A DNA stretch of 44,176 bases from Psychrobacter sp. UBA3483 (GCF_002377905.1 NZ_DFQS01000011.1:1-44176); one strand, 5' to 3'. Positions 26,356 through 35,443 are shown, counted from the first letter of the stretch. Numbers and translations: made by a program. Notes: generated from the sequence alone by a model not told the origin.

Positions 26356-27030
26356 CTATGACTCAAAACGCAGTAATGGCTCAATATCAATCGGCTTGCG
26401 CGCTGGCATATCGCAAGGACTGCTGCCAGTATAAACAAAAGCCGTGACATAATCATCTGCGCCAACGTCAAAATAGGCTTTGACGGCAGGCTCATTAGCC
26501 AATAATCCCGTACGCCAAACCGTACTAAAGCCCTGAGCTTGTAGTGCCAAAATAAGGTTTTGCACTGCTGCACCTGCACTGAGCATTTGCTCAAAAGGTG
26601 GCACTTTTTTATGCACTTGCATGTGGGTGACGACTGTAATAATAACGGGCGCACGCAGCGGCATATTGTAGGTTTTCTTGCGTGATTTCTCAGACAGCTC
26701 TTCGCCCTCTTGCGCCGCTTGTGCTTCAGCAGCTGCTAAAAAAGCACGGCCCAAGTCATGACGGGCATTACCTTGAGTGACGATAAAGCGCCACGGACGC
26801 AGTTTTTTATGATCAGGCGCGGTAACCGCACAATCAATAGCTGCTCTAATCTGGCTTTCTGTCGGTGCCGGAATGCTCAAATTGCCGATACTACGTCTTG
26901 ATTTAATCCAGTTAATCAGTTGCTCATCGGTTACTTGCGCATTTGCCCCTCTCGGGCTTTCGGCTTGATTTTCTTCACTATCACTGTTCAGTTCGTTGCT
27001 ATTATCCATATTATCTTCAGAACTATTCAT
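26356..27030 (-). CDS. Nitroreductase family protein (YdjA-like)
   Basis: This FMN-dependent oxidoreductase of 224 aa has the YdjA-type opening SRRSIGNLSIPAPTESQIRAAIDCAVTAPDHKKLRPWRFIVTQG. The RRS segment and PDHKKLRPW contact FMN in the family. SAGAAVQNLILALQAQGFSTVWRTG is the second conserved block, and GSSPCDMPARKPID is close to the E. coli YdjA C-terminus. A hydrophilic N-terminal tail of about 35 residues (NSSEDNMDNSNELNSDSEENQ) precedes the fold. The physiological substrate is not known. It lies between zapE and gpsA on the same strand. Confidence 0.88.
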   Translation of the reverse strand: MNSSEDNMDNSNELNSDSEENQAESPRGANAQVTDEQLINWIKSRRSIGNLSIPAPTESQIRAAIDCAVTAPDHKKLRPWRFIVTQGNARHDLGRAFLAAAEAQAAQEGEELSEKSRKKTYNMPLRAPVIITVVTHMQVHKKVPPFEQMLSAGAAVQNLILALQAQGFSTVWRTGLLANEPAVKAYFDVGADDYVTAFVYTGSSPCDMPARKPIDIEPLLRFES

Positions 27031-27075
27031 ATTTTATCCTTATTTATTATTATGCAAATGCATTAGCGATATGCC

Positions 27076-28182
27076 TTACGCCGCTTCTGAGCCTTCGATG
27101 CGATGATCCATGCGCAAATAATCTTCTGACTGCATCTCAAGCAGGCGTGAACGTGTACGCTCAATCTCAAAGGCCAATTTTTGTCCTTGATAGAGCTCGA
27201 GAATTGGCTGCTCTGCTCTTACCAATAGTTTGACGCGGCGATCATAAAACTCATCAACCAGATAAATAAAACGGCGGGTGGGATCACGCAAATCATCATC
27301 CAAAGCGGGCACAGAATTGATTAACACTGTGCTAAATTCTTTGGCAATTTCGATAAAATCAGACGCTGAGCGTGGCTCCATACATAAATGACGGAAGTCA
27401 CAAAATAAAATATCTTCAGTACGGGCATTGATTTTGATTTCGCGACCATTGATAGTAATAGGCGCGTTGCTGATTTTTTGATTATTAGACAAACTAGCGA
27501 AACGGTTGGCAAGCCAGTGGTGATTGGCCTTAGTCAACGGCGATTCATATAACTCCGCTTGCTGTAAGACACGCAGACGATAATCAATGCCAGAGTCAAT
27601 ATTCATCACCGTGGTATGACGCTCAACTTCGGCGATAGCTGGCATAAAGCGATCACGGTGTAGACCATCTTTATAAAGTCCTGATGGTTCAATATTTGAT
27701 GTCGCAACCAAGGTGACGCCGCGGTTAAATAGCATGGTGAACAAATCGCCCAAAATCATGGCGTCTGAGACGTTAGAGACAAAAAACTCATCAAAACAGA
27801 TAATCACTGCTTCTGCATAAATGATATCCGCGACTTTTTCTAGCGGATCGCTCTGGCCTTGTAGATTATTTAGCTCTTGATGAACGCGCTGCATAAAGTG
27901 GTGAAAATGTTGGCGCATCTTACGCTCAATGGTCAAAGAGTCGTAAAACATATCCATCATCCATGTTTTACCGCGTCCTACTCCGCCCCACATATATAAG
28001 CCTTTGGGCGCAGCGGGTTTTGATTTTAGAAAGCTAAAAAAGCCTTTTTTTTGCGCCACGCTATCATTGAGCTGATGATACAAACCATCTAAATAGCTCA
28101 TTGCCTGATATTGCTGCTCATCTCGAGTAAACTCATCAGTGCTGATGGCCTGCTCATAACGTTGCAAGGGAGATAAACTCAT
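27076..28182 (-). CDS. zapE: Cell division ATPase ZapE (AFG1-like)
   Basis: ZapE is an AFG1-type AAA+ ATPase that acts at the Z ring in E. coli under stress or low oxygen. Walker A is GGVGRGKT at residues 66-73 of the chosen form, Walker B is VICFDEFFV with its Asp-Glu pair, and a sensor-type segment is VTLVATSNIEPSGLY. The family ending VDEFYDRRVKLLVRAEQP is followed by ERTRSRLLEMQSEDYL. The frame continues upstream to a TTG at 28251 and ATGs at 28194/28197. The Met at 28182 (MSLSPLQRYEQAI) best fits the family N-terminus, and none has a strong ribosome binding site. It lies just downstream of an alpha/beta hydrolase gene. Confidence 0.9.
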   Translation of the reverse strand: MSLSPLQRYEQAISTDEFTRDEQQYQAMSYLDGLYHQLNDSVAQKKGFFSFLKSKPAAPKGLYMWGGVGRGKTWMMDMFYDSLTIERKMRQHFHHFMQRVHQELNNLQGQSDPLEKVADIIYAEAVIICFDEFFVSNVSDAMILGDLFTMLFNRGVTLVATSNIEPSGLYKDGLHRDRFMPAIAEVERHTTVMNIDSGIDYRLRVLQQAELYESPLTKANHHWLANRFASLSNNQKISNAPITINGREIKINARTEDILFCDFRHLCMEPRSASDFIEIAKEFSTVLINSVPALDDDLRDPTRRFIYLVDEFYDRRVKLLVRAEQPILELYQGQKLAFEIERTRSRLLEMQSEDYLRMDHRIEGSEAA

Positions 28183-28259
28183 AATACGACTCATCATTAG
28201 ACAAAATAAATATAAAAAACTAAAAGCATTGTTAGCTAAACGGGCTAACAAAATCTATT

Positions 28260-28925
28260 TTAGTGCGAATCTTTAGACCCAAAACTATGCTTTTCTAATA
28301 AACCTTTAAGCTCAGATAAACGTCCGTGAAAAAAGTGCCCAGCGCCATCAACGATACTAACCGGCAGTCCGAGACGCTCAGCAAACTCCTGCATGATAGC
28401 AGGCGCAACCACATTGTCTTCATTACCATATATCTCAAAGGTTTTCTCAATCGGTAAGCTCAAATCATCGGTGGCGTTTTTTTCGACTGAGGGTGCGATA
28501 AGAGCAACGTTTGCTATTTCAAAATCACTCAATCCCCAAATGTGCGGCGATACCATAATTTGCTCAGCGACACGCGCTATCACATAACCACCAAAGGAGA
28601 AGCCACCTAGCCATAACTTACGAGCGTTGGTCTGCTCTGCAATCCATTGTAGCACGGTCATCGCATCGACTACCTCCCCATCTGCGTAGTCGTGTTCGCC
28701 GGTTGACTGACCAACGCCGCGAAAGTTAAAACGTACCACATGCATGCCGTTATCACGAGCAAAACGATACATGGTCGTAACCACTTTATTGTTCATTGTG
28801 CCTTCAAATAACGGATTGGGATGGCAAAGTAGCGCCACTGTATCGGTATTAGTATCTTTAGGATTGTCTTGTTGCCATAGCGCGTCGACTTCGAGCACGC
28901 CAGCAGGAGCAGGAATCAGTTGCAT
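28260..28925 (-). CDS. Alpha/beta hydrolase, cytoplasmic, unknown substrate
   Basis: The 221-aa product belongs to the small alpha/beta hydrolases found widely in proteobacteria. It shows LLCHPNPLFEGTMNNKVV, with the oxyanion-type His-Pro segment, then VVRFNFRGVGQSTGEHDYADGEVVDA and the nucleophile elbow GGFSFGG with Ser110. A likely Asp lies in IYGNEDNVV and the His in VDGAGHFFHGRLSEL. There is no signal peptide, so it should be cytoplasmic. It shares a strand with zapE and may be cotranscribed. A lipase, esterase or thioesterase role cannot be told apart. Confidence 0.85.
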   Translation of the reverse strand: MQLIPAPAGVLEVDALWQQDNPKDTNTDTVALLCHPNPLFEGTMNNKVVTTMYRFARDNGMHVVRFNFRGVGQSTGEHDYADGEVVDAMTVLQWIAEQTNARKLWLGGFSFGGYVIARVAEQIMVSPHIWGLSDFEIANVALIAPSVEKNATDDLSLPIEKTFEIYGNEDNVVAPAIMQEFAERLGLPVSIVDGAGHFFHGRLSELKGLLEKHSFGSKDSH

Positions 28926-29111
28926 AAATTTACTTATTGGTTAAAAGTGAATAGGTCAATTATCCTAGATATGGTTTATATTTCAAGTAATTTGCTGTGT
29001 ACCTGCAACGTTGCACACAATAACCGCCTAGACACTCCTCGTCGCAATACGTTAGATTCATACAAGTTGTCGAGCAATATATTTAACTTATAGGAAAAAA
29101 AGGAAACCATT

Positions 29112-29480
29112 ATGAATACCTTTAATAAAACTGCCACCTTAACGGCGACATTAGCGGCGGCGTTAGCGTTGAGTGCCTGTCAAAGCACTCCTTCTTCACC
29201 GGTGATTCAGCGCGCCAATTCTATTTATGAAACCACGGGCATCGCTGAGAGTAAAGTCAAAGCTCAGCAAAATGCGATAGACAGTGCGCAAAAAACCTGT
29301 GGAAGAAAACAAGTGATTATCGTTGATGACAAAGTAAAATATAATGGTATTTTAAATGAGCAAACGGGCCGTATGGTCGGACAAGCAGGCGCGGTCATCG
29401 GTTCAATCTTTGGGACGGGCACACCAGACTTATCACGTAAAGATGATTATGAGTATATGATTAATTTTCGTTGCCAATAA
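29112..29480 (+). CDS. Small lipoprotein of unknown function
   Basis: The 122-aa protein has a clear lipoprotein signal peptide (KTATLTATLAAALALSAC) with the lipidated Cys at residue 23 followed by Gln, predicting an outer-membrane location. The mature part has an alpha-helical start with ESKVKAQQNAIDSAQKTC, a beta-like KQVIIVDDKVKYNG, and a Gly-rich stretch QTGRMVGQAGAVIGSIFGTG that resembles the glycine-zipper region of other small envelope lipoproteins. It ends DDYEYMINFRC; the two mature Cys residues could pair. The closest recollection is YecR-like or glycine-zipper lipoproteins, but no firm assignment is possible. AAAAAAGGAAACC precedes the ATG. It is monocistronic with a stem-loop downstream. 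Confidence 0.75.
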   Translation: MNTFNKTATLTATLAAALALSACQSTPSSPVIQRANSIYETTGIAESKVKAQQNAIDSAQKTCGRKQVIIVDDKVKYNGILNEQTGRMVGQAGAVIGSIFGTGTPDLSRKDDYEYMINFRCQ

Positions 29481-29501
29481 AGCCGTCATTATTTAGCCTT
29501 T

Positions 29502-29560
29502 AGCCAATAAGTTTGCGAGATAGCTGTTATATTCATCGCAGCTTATTGGCTTTACTTTTT
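29502..29560 (+). terminator. Probable terminator after the small lipoprotein gene
   Basis: AGCCAATAAG (29502-29511) pairs perfectly with CTTATTGGCT (29542-29551). A second helix TGCGA/TCGCA (29514-29518 with 29536-29540) lies inside it. A T-rich tract (TTTACTTTTT) follows. The loop is longer than in typical terminators. Confidence 0.6.
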
Positions 29561-29686
29561 GTCGCGGCACTTTTGGGGTAAACTATCCTGTCTGGTATTT
29601 TATATCTGCAACCTCTACTTTGATGAGTTAATCTAACGCCATCAGCCTTTCAGCCTTTCAGCCTCGATTACCTTTGGTCTCCTATT

Positions 29687-31216
29687 ATGCGCAAACCCAA
29701 TCTAGCAAATATGAAACAAACCAGCTCCAAAAAAGACAAAGTATTGGTGCCTGCCAAAGATTTAGCGACCTTGGAGGCTGAACTGGCGGAGCAAGAAAAC
29801 AGTCTGGAAGTCAGTTTAGAAGATACGGTTTTGCGCCTAAGTGATTACTTATCGGCGGTCGATATGGTCATCAAACAGACCTTTAATCACCGCGTATGGG
29901 TAAAAGCTGAGATTCGCAACCTATCAAGTAAAGGTGGGCATTATTACTTTGAGCTAGCAGAAAAAGATGACGACGGTAAAGTTATTGCCAGCTGCCGTGG
30001 TAATCTTTGGCGCTTTAAAGCGGCGCGCGTCTTAGCAAAGTTTGAGCGCGCAACCGGCATGCCGCTTGACCGTGATTTGACCGTCTTACTCAAAGTATCG
30101 GCAGGCTTTCATGCACAATACGGTTTCTCACTGACGATTGAAGATATTGACCCAAGCTACACTTTAGGCGACTTGGCGCGGCAATATGCGGAGATGGTCG
30201 ACCGCTTGACGGGCGAAGGCTTATTAAACCTGAATCAGCAGCTACCCGCCCCATTTGATATCGAGCATGTCTTAGTCATTGCCCCTGAAAAAGCGGCGGG
30301 ATTGGGCGACTTTCAAGCCGATGCGGACCGCTTAGCTTGTACAGGTGCCTGTCATTTTCATTATCATCACGCCACTTTTCAAGGCAATCACGCACCAAGC
30401 GAAATCCGTGAAGCTATCGTCAGCGCGGGGCAACAGTTTTATGACACCTATCAGCGCCTACCTGATTTATTAGTCATTATCCGTGGCGGCGGCGCGGTTG
30501 GTGATTTAGCCTATCTCAATGATTACGAGCTTGCTGCCCTCGTGGCCGAGCAGCCTATCCCTGTCTGGGTCGGTATCGGTCATGAACGTGATAAAGTGAT
30601 TTTAGATGAAGTGGCGCACACCAGCTTCGATACGCCATCAAAAGTGATTGCTGCTATCATGGCGCATTTAGCCCAGCTCGTCACGCAAACGCTGCAATAC
30701 CAAGCGCAAATCAAACAAGCAGCGCAGCGGCAATTAAATAGCGCTGAGCAACAGACAACACGTCAATTAAGCCAAATACAATCGCAAACGATTGGCCAAT
30801 TGACCGCCCTGCAAAAAGACAGCGACTATGCTTGGCGTAGTATTCAGCAAAGCGCCCAACGCCAAGTCAAGCAAGCTGCCAGACTCACCAACGATTTGCA
30901 CGCGCAAATTCAAACATCTGCTTATCAGCAGTTAGCAAGCGCATCGACGCACAGTCGAATCAATAAAAAAACGATTATGCATAGTGCCCAGCAGCAGTTA
31001 CTACAAGCACAGCGTGATAGCGAACATCTGCGCGATATCGTACTCTTGCATCGTCCCTCTCGCGTGCTTAAGCAAGGCTATACCATGCTCACTGATGCAA
31101 AAAAGGACAAACAGATACTGACCAGCAGTAGTCAGCTGTATCCTGAACAAACGGTACATATCGTCTTAAAGGACGGTAAGGCAAAAGCACAAATTATTGA
31201 TGTGGAGACCAATTAG
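29687..31216 (+). CDS. xseA: Exodeoxyribonuclease VII large subunit
   Basis: XseA is the catalytic subunit of exonuclease VII, which degrades single-stranded DNA and acts in repair and recombination in the cytoplasm. The 509-aa protein has a Lys/Glu-rich N-terminal tail of about 50 residues and an OB fold (LSDYLSAVDMVIKQTFNHRVWVKAEIRNLSSKGGHYYFEL). The catalytic core shows LLVIIRGGGAVGDLAYLNDYELAALVAEQPIPVWVGIGHERDKVILDEVAHTSFDTPSKV, with the RGGG and GHERD motifs. A long Gln/Ala-rich coiled-coil follows (about 330-450), and the C-terminus RVLKQGYTMLTDAKKDKQI is the family end motif. xseB follows about 200 bases later, unusually far, with an inverted-repeat element between them. Confidence 0.95.
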   Translation: MRKPNLANMKQTSSKKDKVLVPAKDLATLEAELAEQENSLEVSLEDTVLRLSDYLSAVDMVIKQTFNHRVWVKAEIRNLSSKGGHYYFELAEKDDDGKVIASCRGNLWRFKAARVLAKFERATGMPLDRDLTVLLKVSAGFHAQYGFSLTIEDIDPSYTLGDLARQYAEMVDRLTGEGLLNLNQQLPAPFDIEHVLVIAPEKAAGLGDFQADADRLACTGACHFHYHHATFQGNHAPSEIREAIVSAGQQFYDTYQRLPDLLVIIRGGGAVGDLAYLNDYELAALVAEQPIPVWVGIGHERDKVILDEVAHTSFDTPSKVIAAIMAHLAQLVTQTLQYQAQIKQAAQRQLNSAEQQTTRQLSQIQSQTIGQLTALQKDSDYAWRSIQQSAQRQVKQAARLTNDLHAQIQTSAYQQLASASTHSRINKKTIMHSAQQQLLQAQRDSEHLRDIVLLHRPSRVLKQGYTMLTDAKKDKQILTSSSQLYPEQTVHIVLKDGKAKAQIIDVETN

Positions 31217-31217
31217 T

Positions 31218-31322
31218 TATAGTCTATTTGCCATAAAAATACAGAGCTGCTGGGATAAGTTTTGCGTAGCCTCGAACAGTGACGAAGTCACACAGCAAGC
31301 AAAGAAAACTTATACCAGCAGC
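31218..31322. repeat. Copy 2 of a dispersed inverted-repeat element
   Basis: The arms 31246-31263 (GCTGCTGGGATAAGTTTT) and 31305-31322 (AAAACTTATACCAGCAGC) are complementary at 17 of 18 positions. The 41-base centre has CGTAGCCT, AACAGT and AAGCAA as in copy 1, plus an inner GTGACGAAGTCAC palindrome. A TATAGT box at 31218 lies one base after the xseA stop codon. The element separates xseA from xseB. Confidence 0.8.
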
Positions 31323-31411
31323 AGACTCCTAAAACTAAAATATTTAACAACTTTTTATCTACCTTTCTTTCTATATTTTTTCTTAAACTAATGTGAATAT
31401 TAGGAAACCTT

Positions 31412-31657
31412 ATGACGACCCCTACTCGCAAACGTAAAAAAGCCGCCCCAAAAACTTTTAAGGCAGCTTATGATATTTTAAAAACCAATGCCGCTGAACT
31501 ACAGCAGCAAGACGAGCCAGATATCGATAATCTGATGACAACGGTTGAAGAGTCGATTGCCGCCTATCGTGTTTGCGAAACTCGTATCAATGCCGTGCAG
31601 CAAGCATTAGATGCCGCTTTCGCCGAAGATGACAATACAGAGAACAGCGACATTTAA
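31412..31657 (+). CDS. xseB: Exodeoxyribonuclease VII small subunit
   Basis: XseB is the small helical partner that wraps the coiled-coil of XseA in exonuclease VII. The 81-aa length is normal. The family pattern is visible as TFKAAYDILKTNAAELQQQDEPDIDNLMTTVEESIAAYRVCETRINAVQQALD, two helices with the central PDIDNLMTTVEE motif. The ATG at 31412 is preceded by TTAGGAAACC. It faces pncB tail to tail with only 17 bases between their stop codons. Confidence 0.92.
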   Translation: MTTPTRKRKKAAPKTFKAAYDILKTNAAELQQQDEPDIDNLMTTVEESIAAYRVCETRINAVQQALDAAFAEDDNTENSDI

Positions 31658-31674
31658 ACTAAGTTAAGTCAGCT

Positions 31675-32916
31675 TTATTCTGGCTCATCGACTTCAAATA
31701 CTTGGCGCAAATAGGCAAGATAGGTATCATTATTGATCATGGTCTTGCCTGGGCTGTCTGACAATTTGGCAACCGGCTGCCCATTGCACTCAACCAATTT
31801 TAAGACGATATTAATCGGTGTGATACCCATATCATTGGTCAAATTGGTGCCAATGCCAAAGCTGGTTCTTATTTGACCTCTAAAGTACTGATGTAAATCC
31901 CAAGCTTTATTTAAATCCAAGCCATCACTAAAGGTTAAAATTTTGGTTCTTGGGTCTATCTTTAATTTCTTATAATGGGCAATGGCCTTGTCACCCCAAA
32001 TATAAGGGTCGCCGCTGTCATGACGCAGTCCATCGAACAGCTTGGCAAAATACAAATCAAAATCGCGTAAGAACGCATCCATGCCAACGACGTCGGTCAG
32101 TGCAATACCCAAATCGCCACGATATTCATGTACCCACGCTTCAAGCGCCGCTTTTTGTGAATCACGCAAACGCACATCCAATGCCTGAAATGCCTGCATA
32201 AACTCATGTGCCATTGTACCAATTGGCGTCATGCCGAGTTTTTTTGCTAAATAAACGTTTGACGTACCGCTAACGATTTTTGGTTCCGCTTTGTGTAAAG
32301 TCTCAACCACATGCACTTGCCAGACTTTGCTAAAACGCCTACGAGTACCAAAATCAGCGACGATAAATGGCGGTGTATTATTATCATATTTTTCCTGCTT
32401 CACCGCATACTGATGCAATAACTCAACTTTTCCATCCAACCTGCGCTGCCCTTCCTCAATGACGCTGACATTAGATAAAGCACTAAAATATAGCTCATTA
32501 ACAATGGCTAAGACAAATACCTCAAAGAACATCGCTTGAATCATAGGCCCTTCGATGTCAATAAACAAGCGACCTTTTTCATCGGTGCTAACGGTGATAA
32601 AACGGCGTTTTAGCTTAAATAATTCTAGATAATCAACGAAGTCTGAACGCATAAAGCGCAATCCACGCAAATACTCCAGCTCATCTTCTAAGAATCGCAA
32701 TTCACACAAGCTGTCTAGCTGTTGCTCTAAATCTTCTTTGATATCTGCCAACGGATACAGCGTATCTTCGTTATTGCGGCAGCGAAAACGGTACACCCCA
32801 TGGGTCTGCGGAAACTGATGCAGCATGGCTTGTAGCATGGTAAATTTATATAAGTCGTTATCCAGTAACGAGGTGATAATAGGTTCAAAAGTTTTAGCAG
32901 TATGAGTAACGGTCAT
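31675..32916 (-). CDS. pncB: Nicotinate phosphoribosyltransferase
   Basis: PncB joins nicotinate to PRPP with ATP hydrolysis to make nicotinate mononucleotide for NAD salvage, in the cytoplasm. The 413-aa protein opens IITSLLDNDLYKFTMLQAMLHQFPQTHGVYRFRCRN, a strong family signature. ADFGTRRRFSKVWQ and GTSNVYLAKKLGMTPIGTMAHEFMQAF follow, where His237 should be the phosphorylated His. TFSDGLDLNKAWDLHQYFRGQIRTSFGIGTNLTND binds phosphoribosyl phosphate. Length matches E. coli PncB (400). Confidence 0.96.
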   Translation of the reverse strand: MTVTHTAKTFEPIITSLLDNDLYKFTMLQAMLHQFPQTHGVYRFRCRNNEDTLYPLADIKEDLEQQLDSLCELRFLEDELEYLRGLRFMRSDFVDYLELFKLKRRFITVSTDEKGRLFIDIEGPMIQAMFFEVFVLAIVNELYFSALSNVSVIEEGQRRLDGKVELLHQYAVKQEKYDNNTPPFIVADFGTRRRFSKVWQVHVVETLHKAEPKIVSGTSNVYLAKKLGMTPIGTMAHEFMQAFQALDVRLRDSQKAALEAWVHEYRGDLGIALTDVVGMDAFLRDFDLYFAKLFDGLRHDSGDPYIWGDKAIAHYKKLKIDPRTKILTFSDGLDLNKAWDLHQYFRGQIRTSFGIGTNLTNDMGITPINIVLKLVECNGQPVAKLSDSPGKTMINNDTYLAYLRQVFEVDEPE

Positions 32917-33137
32917 GTTACAGCCTTAAATGCAAAAAAGAAAAGCCGCCAAACAAAGCGAGCGACGAAATAGCTATCAATAATTATCAAGATGCCAATA
33001 ATAAAAAAGGTTCAGATTTTGAGTATAACGAAGTTTGCCTTGTTTTTCATAACTCAACGCTTATAACAGCAAAAATACAACGATAATAAACGTATCCATC
33101 CTTTTACTCTGATCTATAAGTTTGGAATATCAGCCAT

Positions 33138-33168
33138 AAAAAAGACGTCAGGCATAAGCTTAACGTCT
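33138..33168 (-). terminator. Rho-independent terminator after the MsrAB gene
   Basis: Read on the minus strand, AGACGT and ACGTCT (33163-33168 and 33143-33148) close a 14-base loop and run into a T tract (an A run on the plus strand at 33138-33143). Confidence 0.65.
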
Positions 33169-33198
33169 CATCATAGTTTTAATTTTCAATATCAATCA

Positions 33199-35043
33199 TT
33201 AAGGTTTTGCAGGCTTTACCAATTTTACCAACGGCGCATAGCCTGACTGTGGCATCACATCGACTGGGATAAATTGTAGCGCCCCGCCATTAATACAATA
33301 GCGCAAACCGCCACGGTCTTTGGGACCATCTGGGAATACATGACCCAAATGCGAGTCTGCGACCCGCGAGCGAATCTCGGTACGCACCATATTAAAGGCG
33401 GCATCCTCATGTTGGGTAATGACTTGCTTATCAATTGGCTTGGTAAAGCTTGGCCAGCCGCAGCCAGATTGGTACTTATCGGTGGATAAAAACAACGGCT
33501 CACCGCTCACCACATCGACATAAATGCCGGGTGCAAACAAATCATCATACTCATGACTAAACGCACGTTCTGTCGCTGCCTCTTGGGTGATATTGTACTG
33601 GGCTTTGGTTAGGGTGTTTTTTAGCGCGCCTTTATCAAAGTTCGTATAGCGTTTGGGATCTAAAGTTTCAGCAACCGTGCTGACCGGTGCAAGCTTGGTT
33701 CGCGCCGTGCCTTCTGGTTTATCATCGGCAAGGCTTAAATCGACATGACAATAGCCATTTGGATTTTTTGCCAAATAATCTTGATGATACATTTCAGCTA
33801 AATAGAAGTTATCTAAAGGCTTATTTTCTACCACGACTTTTTGTTTATACTGGCTTTGGATACGTTTGAGCGCCGCATCAATCACCGCTTTGTCTGCTTT
33901 ATCGGTGTAATAAACGCCCGACCGATACTGGACACCGCGATCATTGCCTTGCTTATTTAGGCTGGTTGGATCTATCACGCGCAAGTAGTATTTTAAAATA
34001 GTATCGAGATCGGTTTTATCAGCATCATAAGTAACCTTAACCGTCTCAGCATGACCTGAACCACGAATCACTTGCTCATAGCTTGGATTGGCCGTGTCGC
34101 CATTGGCATAGCCTGAGACCGCATCAACGACACCTTCGACGCGCTCCATATAAGCTTCGACGCCCCAGAAACAGCCACCAGCCAAGTAGATTGAGCGCGT
34201 ATTAATTGCCTTACCTTTATCGTTATAGTAGACGCCATCTTTTTGCTTGATGGTTTCAATCTTACTGTTATTATCTAATGCTTGGGCGTTTGCCGGTTTG
34301 GCATTACCGGCTTTTAGCTCGGCAAAGTCATTATCAGCGTTTTCAGCAAGGGCATAGGCTTGCTCTGCTGATATATTACCTTTGACCAAATGCACCAAAT
34401 TGCCTTTTTTATCGAGTATCGCCCAGCTTGGGTACACTTGCACGCCAAGCTTATTAATCAGCTCACCTGAAGCGTCTGATAATACCGGTAGCTTTGGATA
34501 GTCGGCTTGCACGCCTGCATACCAAGTCCTGAAATCGCTCTCGGCTTTTTCATTAAGCTGACCGGGACTGGCAACGGTAACAAGGTTTAAACCGGCAAAC
34601 TTAGGATCGGTACGCCACTCTTCGGTTTCTGCAAGCGTGCCTAGACATAACGGGCACCAGCTTGCCCAAAACTTAATCAAAGTAGGTTTATTGGGGTCAA
34701 TGACCGCCGCACCTGTGTTGCCCAAACCCTTGGTCAGTTGCGGTAAAGCCTGCATTTGCCCCAGCATGTCAGATGGCAACATATCACGTGAGCTTTTTAC
34801 GCCGCTGTTTTGGCTACTGGTGCTACTACTGGCATTGTTCTTAGCATTATTTTCTGCGCCACTCATTTGCCCGCAAGCAACCAAAATCCCTGCACTTAAC
34901 ACCATCGTTACCCCAAAAGCACTGACGTTTTTTAACCAACGCGCAGCTGTTCGTGGGGACTGTGTCGCTAAATCATGAGGGTTGCTGCCCTTATCAAAGC
35001 GATTGGTATGATGAGACTTATTATCTTGTTTATCAGGTAGCAT
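33199..35043 (-). CDS. msrAB: Thioredoxin-MsrA-MsrB fusion (PilB-like methionine sulfoxide reductase)
   Basis: This three-domain periplasmic repair enzyme reduces both stereoisomers of methionine sulfoxide, as in Neisseria PilB. A thioredoxin-like domain (about 95-240) has the redox pair Cys130-x2-Cys133 in WASWCPLC. MsrA (about 283-440) has catalytic Cys290 in GGCFWGVEAYMERVEGV and a likely resolving Cys431 in NGYCHVDLS. MsrB (about 470-600) has GCGWPSF with Cys527 and the catalytic Cys582 in RYCINGGAL. The CxxC zinc pairs of some MsrB proteins are not apparent. The 614-aa length exceeds Neisseria PilB (about 520). The N-terminus carries a hydrophilic stretch of about 36 residues before VSAFGVTMVLSAGILVAC, which could be an uncleaved anchor or an unusually long lipoprotein signal with Cys57. 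A Ser/Asn-rich linker follows. Confidence 0.93.
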   Translation of the reverse strand: MLPDKQDNKSHHTNRFDKGSNPHDLATQSPRTAARWLKNVSAFGVTMVLSAGILVACGQMSGAENNAKNNASSSTSSQNSGVKSSRDMLPSDMLGQMQALPQLTKGLGNTGAAVIDPNKPTLIKFWASWCPLCLGTLAETEEWRTDPKFAGLNLVTVASPGQLNEKAESDFRTWYAGVQADYPKLPVLSDASGELINKLGVQVYPSWAILDKKGNLVHLVKGNISAEQAYALAENADNDFAELKAGNAKPANAQALDNNSKIETIKQKDGVYYNDKGKAINTRSIYLAGGCFWGVEAYMERVEGVVDAVSGYANGDTANPSYEQVIRGSGHAETVKVTYDADKTDLDTILKYYLRVIDPTSLNKQGNDRGVQYRSGVYYTDKADKAVIDAALKRIQSQYKQKVVVENKPLDNFYLAEMYHQDYLAKNPNGYCHVDLSLADDKPEGTARTKLAPVSTVAETLDPKRYTNFDKGALKNTLTKAQYNITQEAATERAFSHEYDDLFAPGIYVDVVSGEPLFLSTDKYQSGCGWPSFTKPIDKQVITQHEDAAFNMVRTEIRSRVADSHLGHVFPDGPKDRGGLRYCINGGALQFIPVDVMPQSGYAPLVKLVKPAKP

Positions 35044-35443
35044 GAAGTATCCTTTTCACAAAATATTACGTGCACCCGCTTAATGATTAATAATTGTCAA
35101 GCGTATTCAAAATCAATAAAGCAGAATGAATGTTAGTGAAAGCAAATAGATTGCGAGATATATGAAAATAAAAAGAATGACAAAGACATTAGACCATCTT
35201 AATAGTATACATAGTTAGTGGAGTCTACTTTAATAGTAAATAAGCGGTTGCTACACTTCTTTAACAACGCCGTAAGAGTAGTGATATACACAAGTGAGCA
35301 CAAAGAAATGATGTGAGCAATTATTAATGGGCGATTATATTTATATGAGGATAAAATAATAAAAAATCAATATTACGAAACTAATCAATCACTTAATAAG
35401 ACATTTAATAGTCAATATCAGTTAGGTTAAGAATATAAGGTAG
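35044..35443. other. Intergenic region, betaine transporter / MsrAB
   Basis: A gap of 400 A/T-rich bases with both flanking genes on the minus strand. It should hold the msrAB promoter and the end of the transporter transcript, but no strong hairpin, repeat or small frame was found. Confidence 0.4.

Noticed and set aside
33263..33282. A third copy of the CTGGGATAA-type repeat arm
   Set aside because: It is a short chance match inside the MsrB coding region, with no partner arm or core nearby.
34870..34935. MsrAB as a certain lipoprotein (LVAC at residue 57)
   Set aside because: The lipobox is good, but the N-region before it is over 35 residues long and no better start exists, so an uncleaved anchor is equally likely.
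33687..34978. Plus-strand frames antisense to the MsrAB gene
   Set aside because: MsrA, MsrB and thioredoxin motifs on the minus strand account for the whole region.
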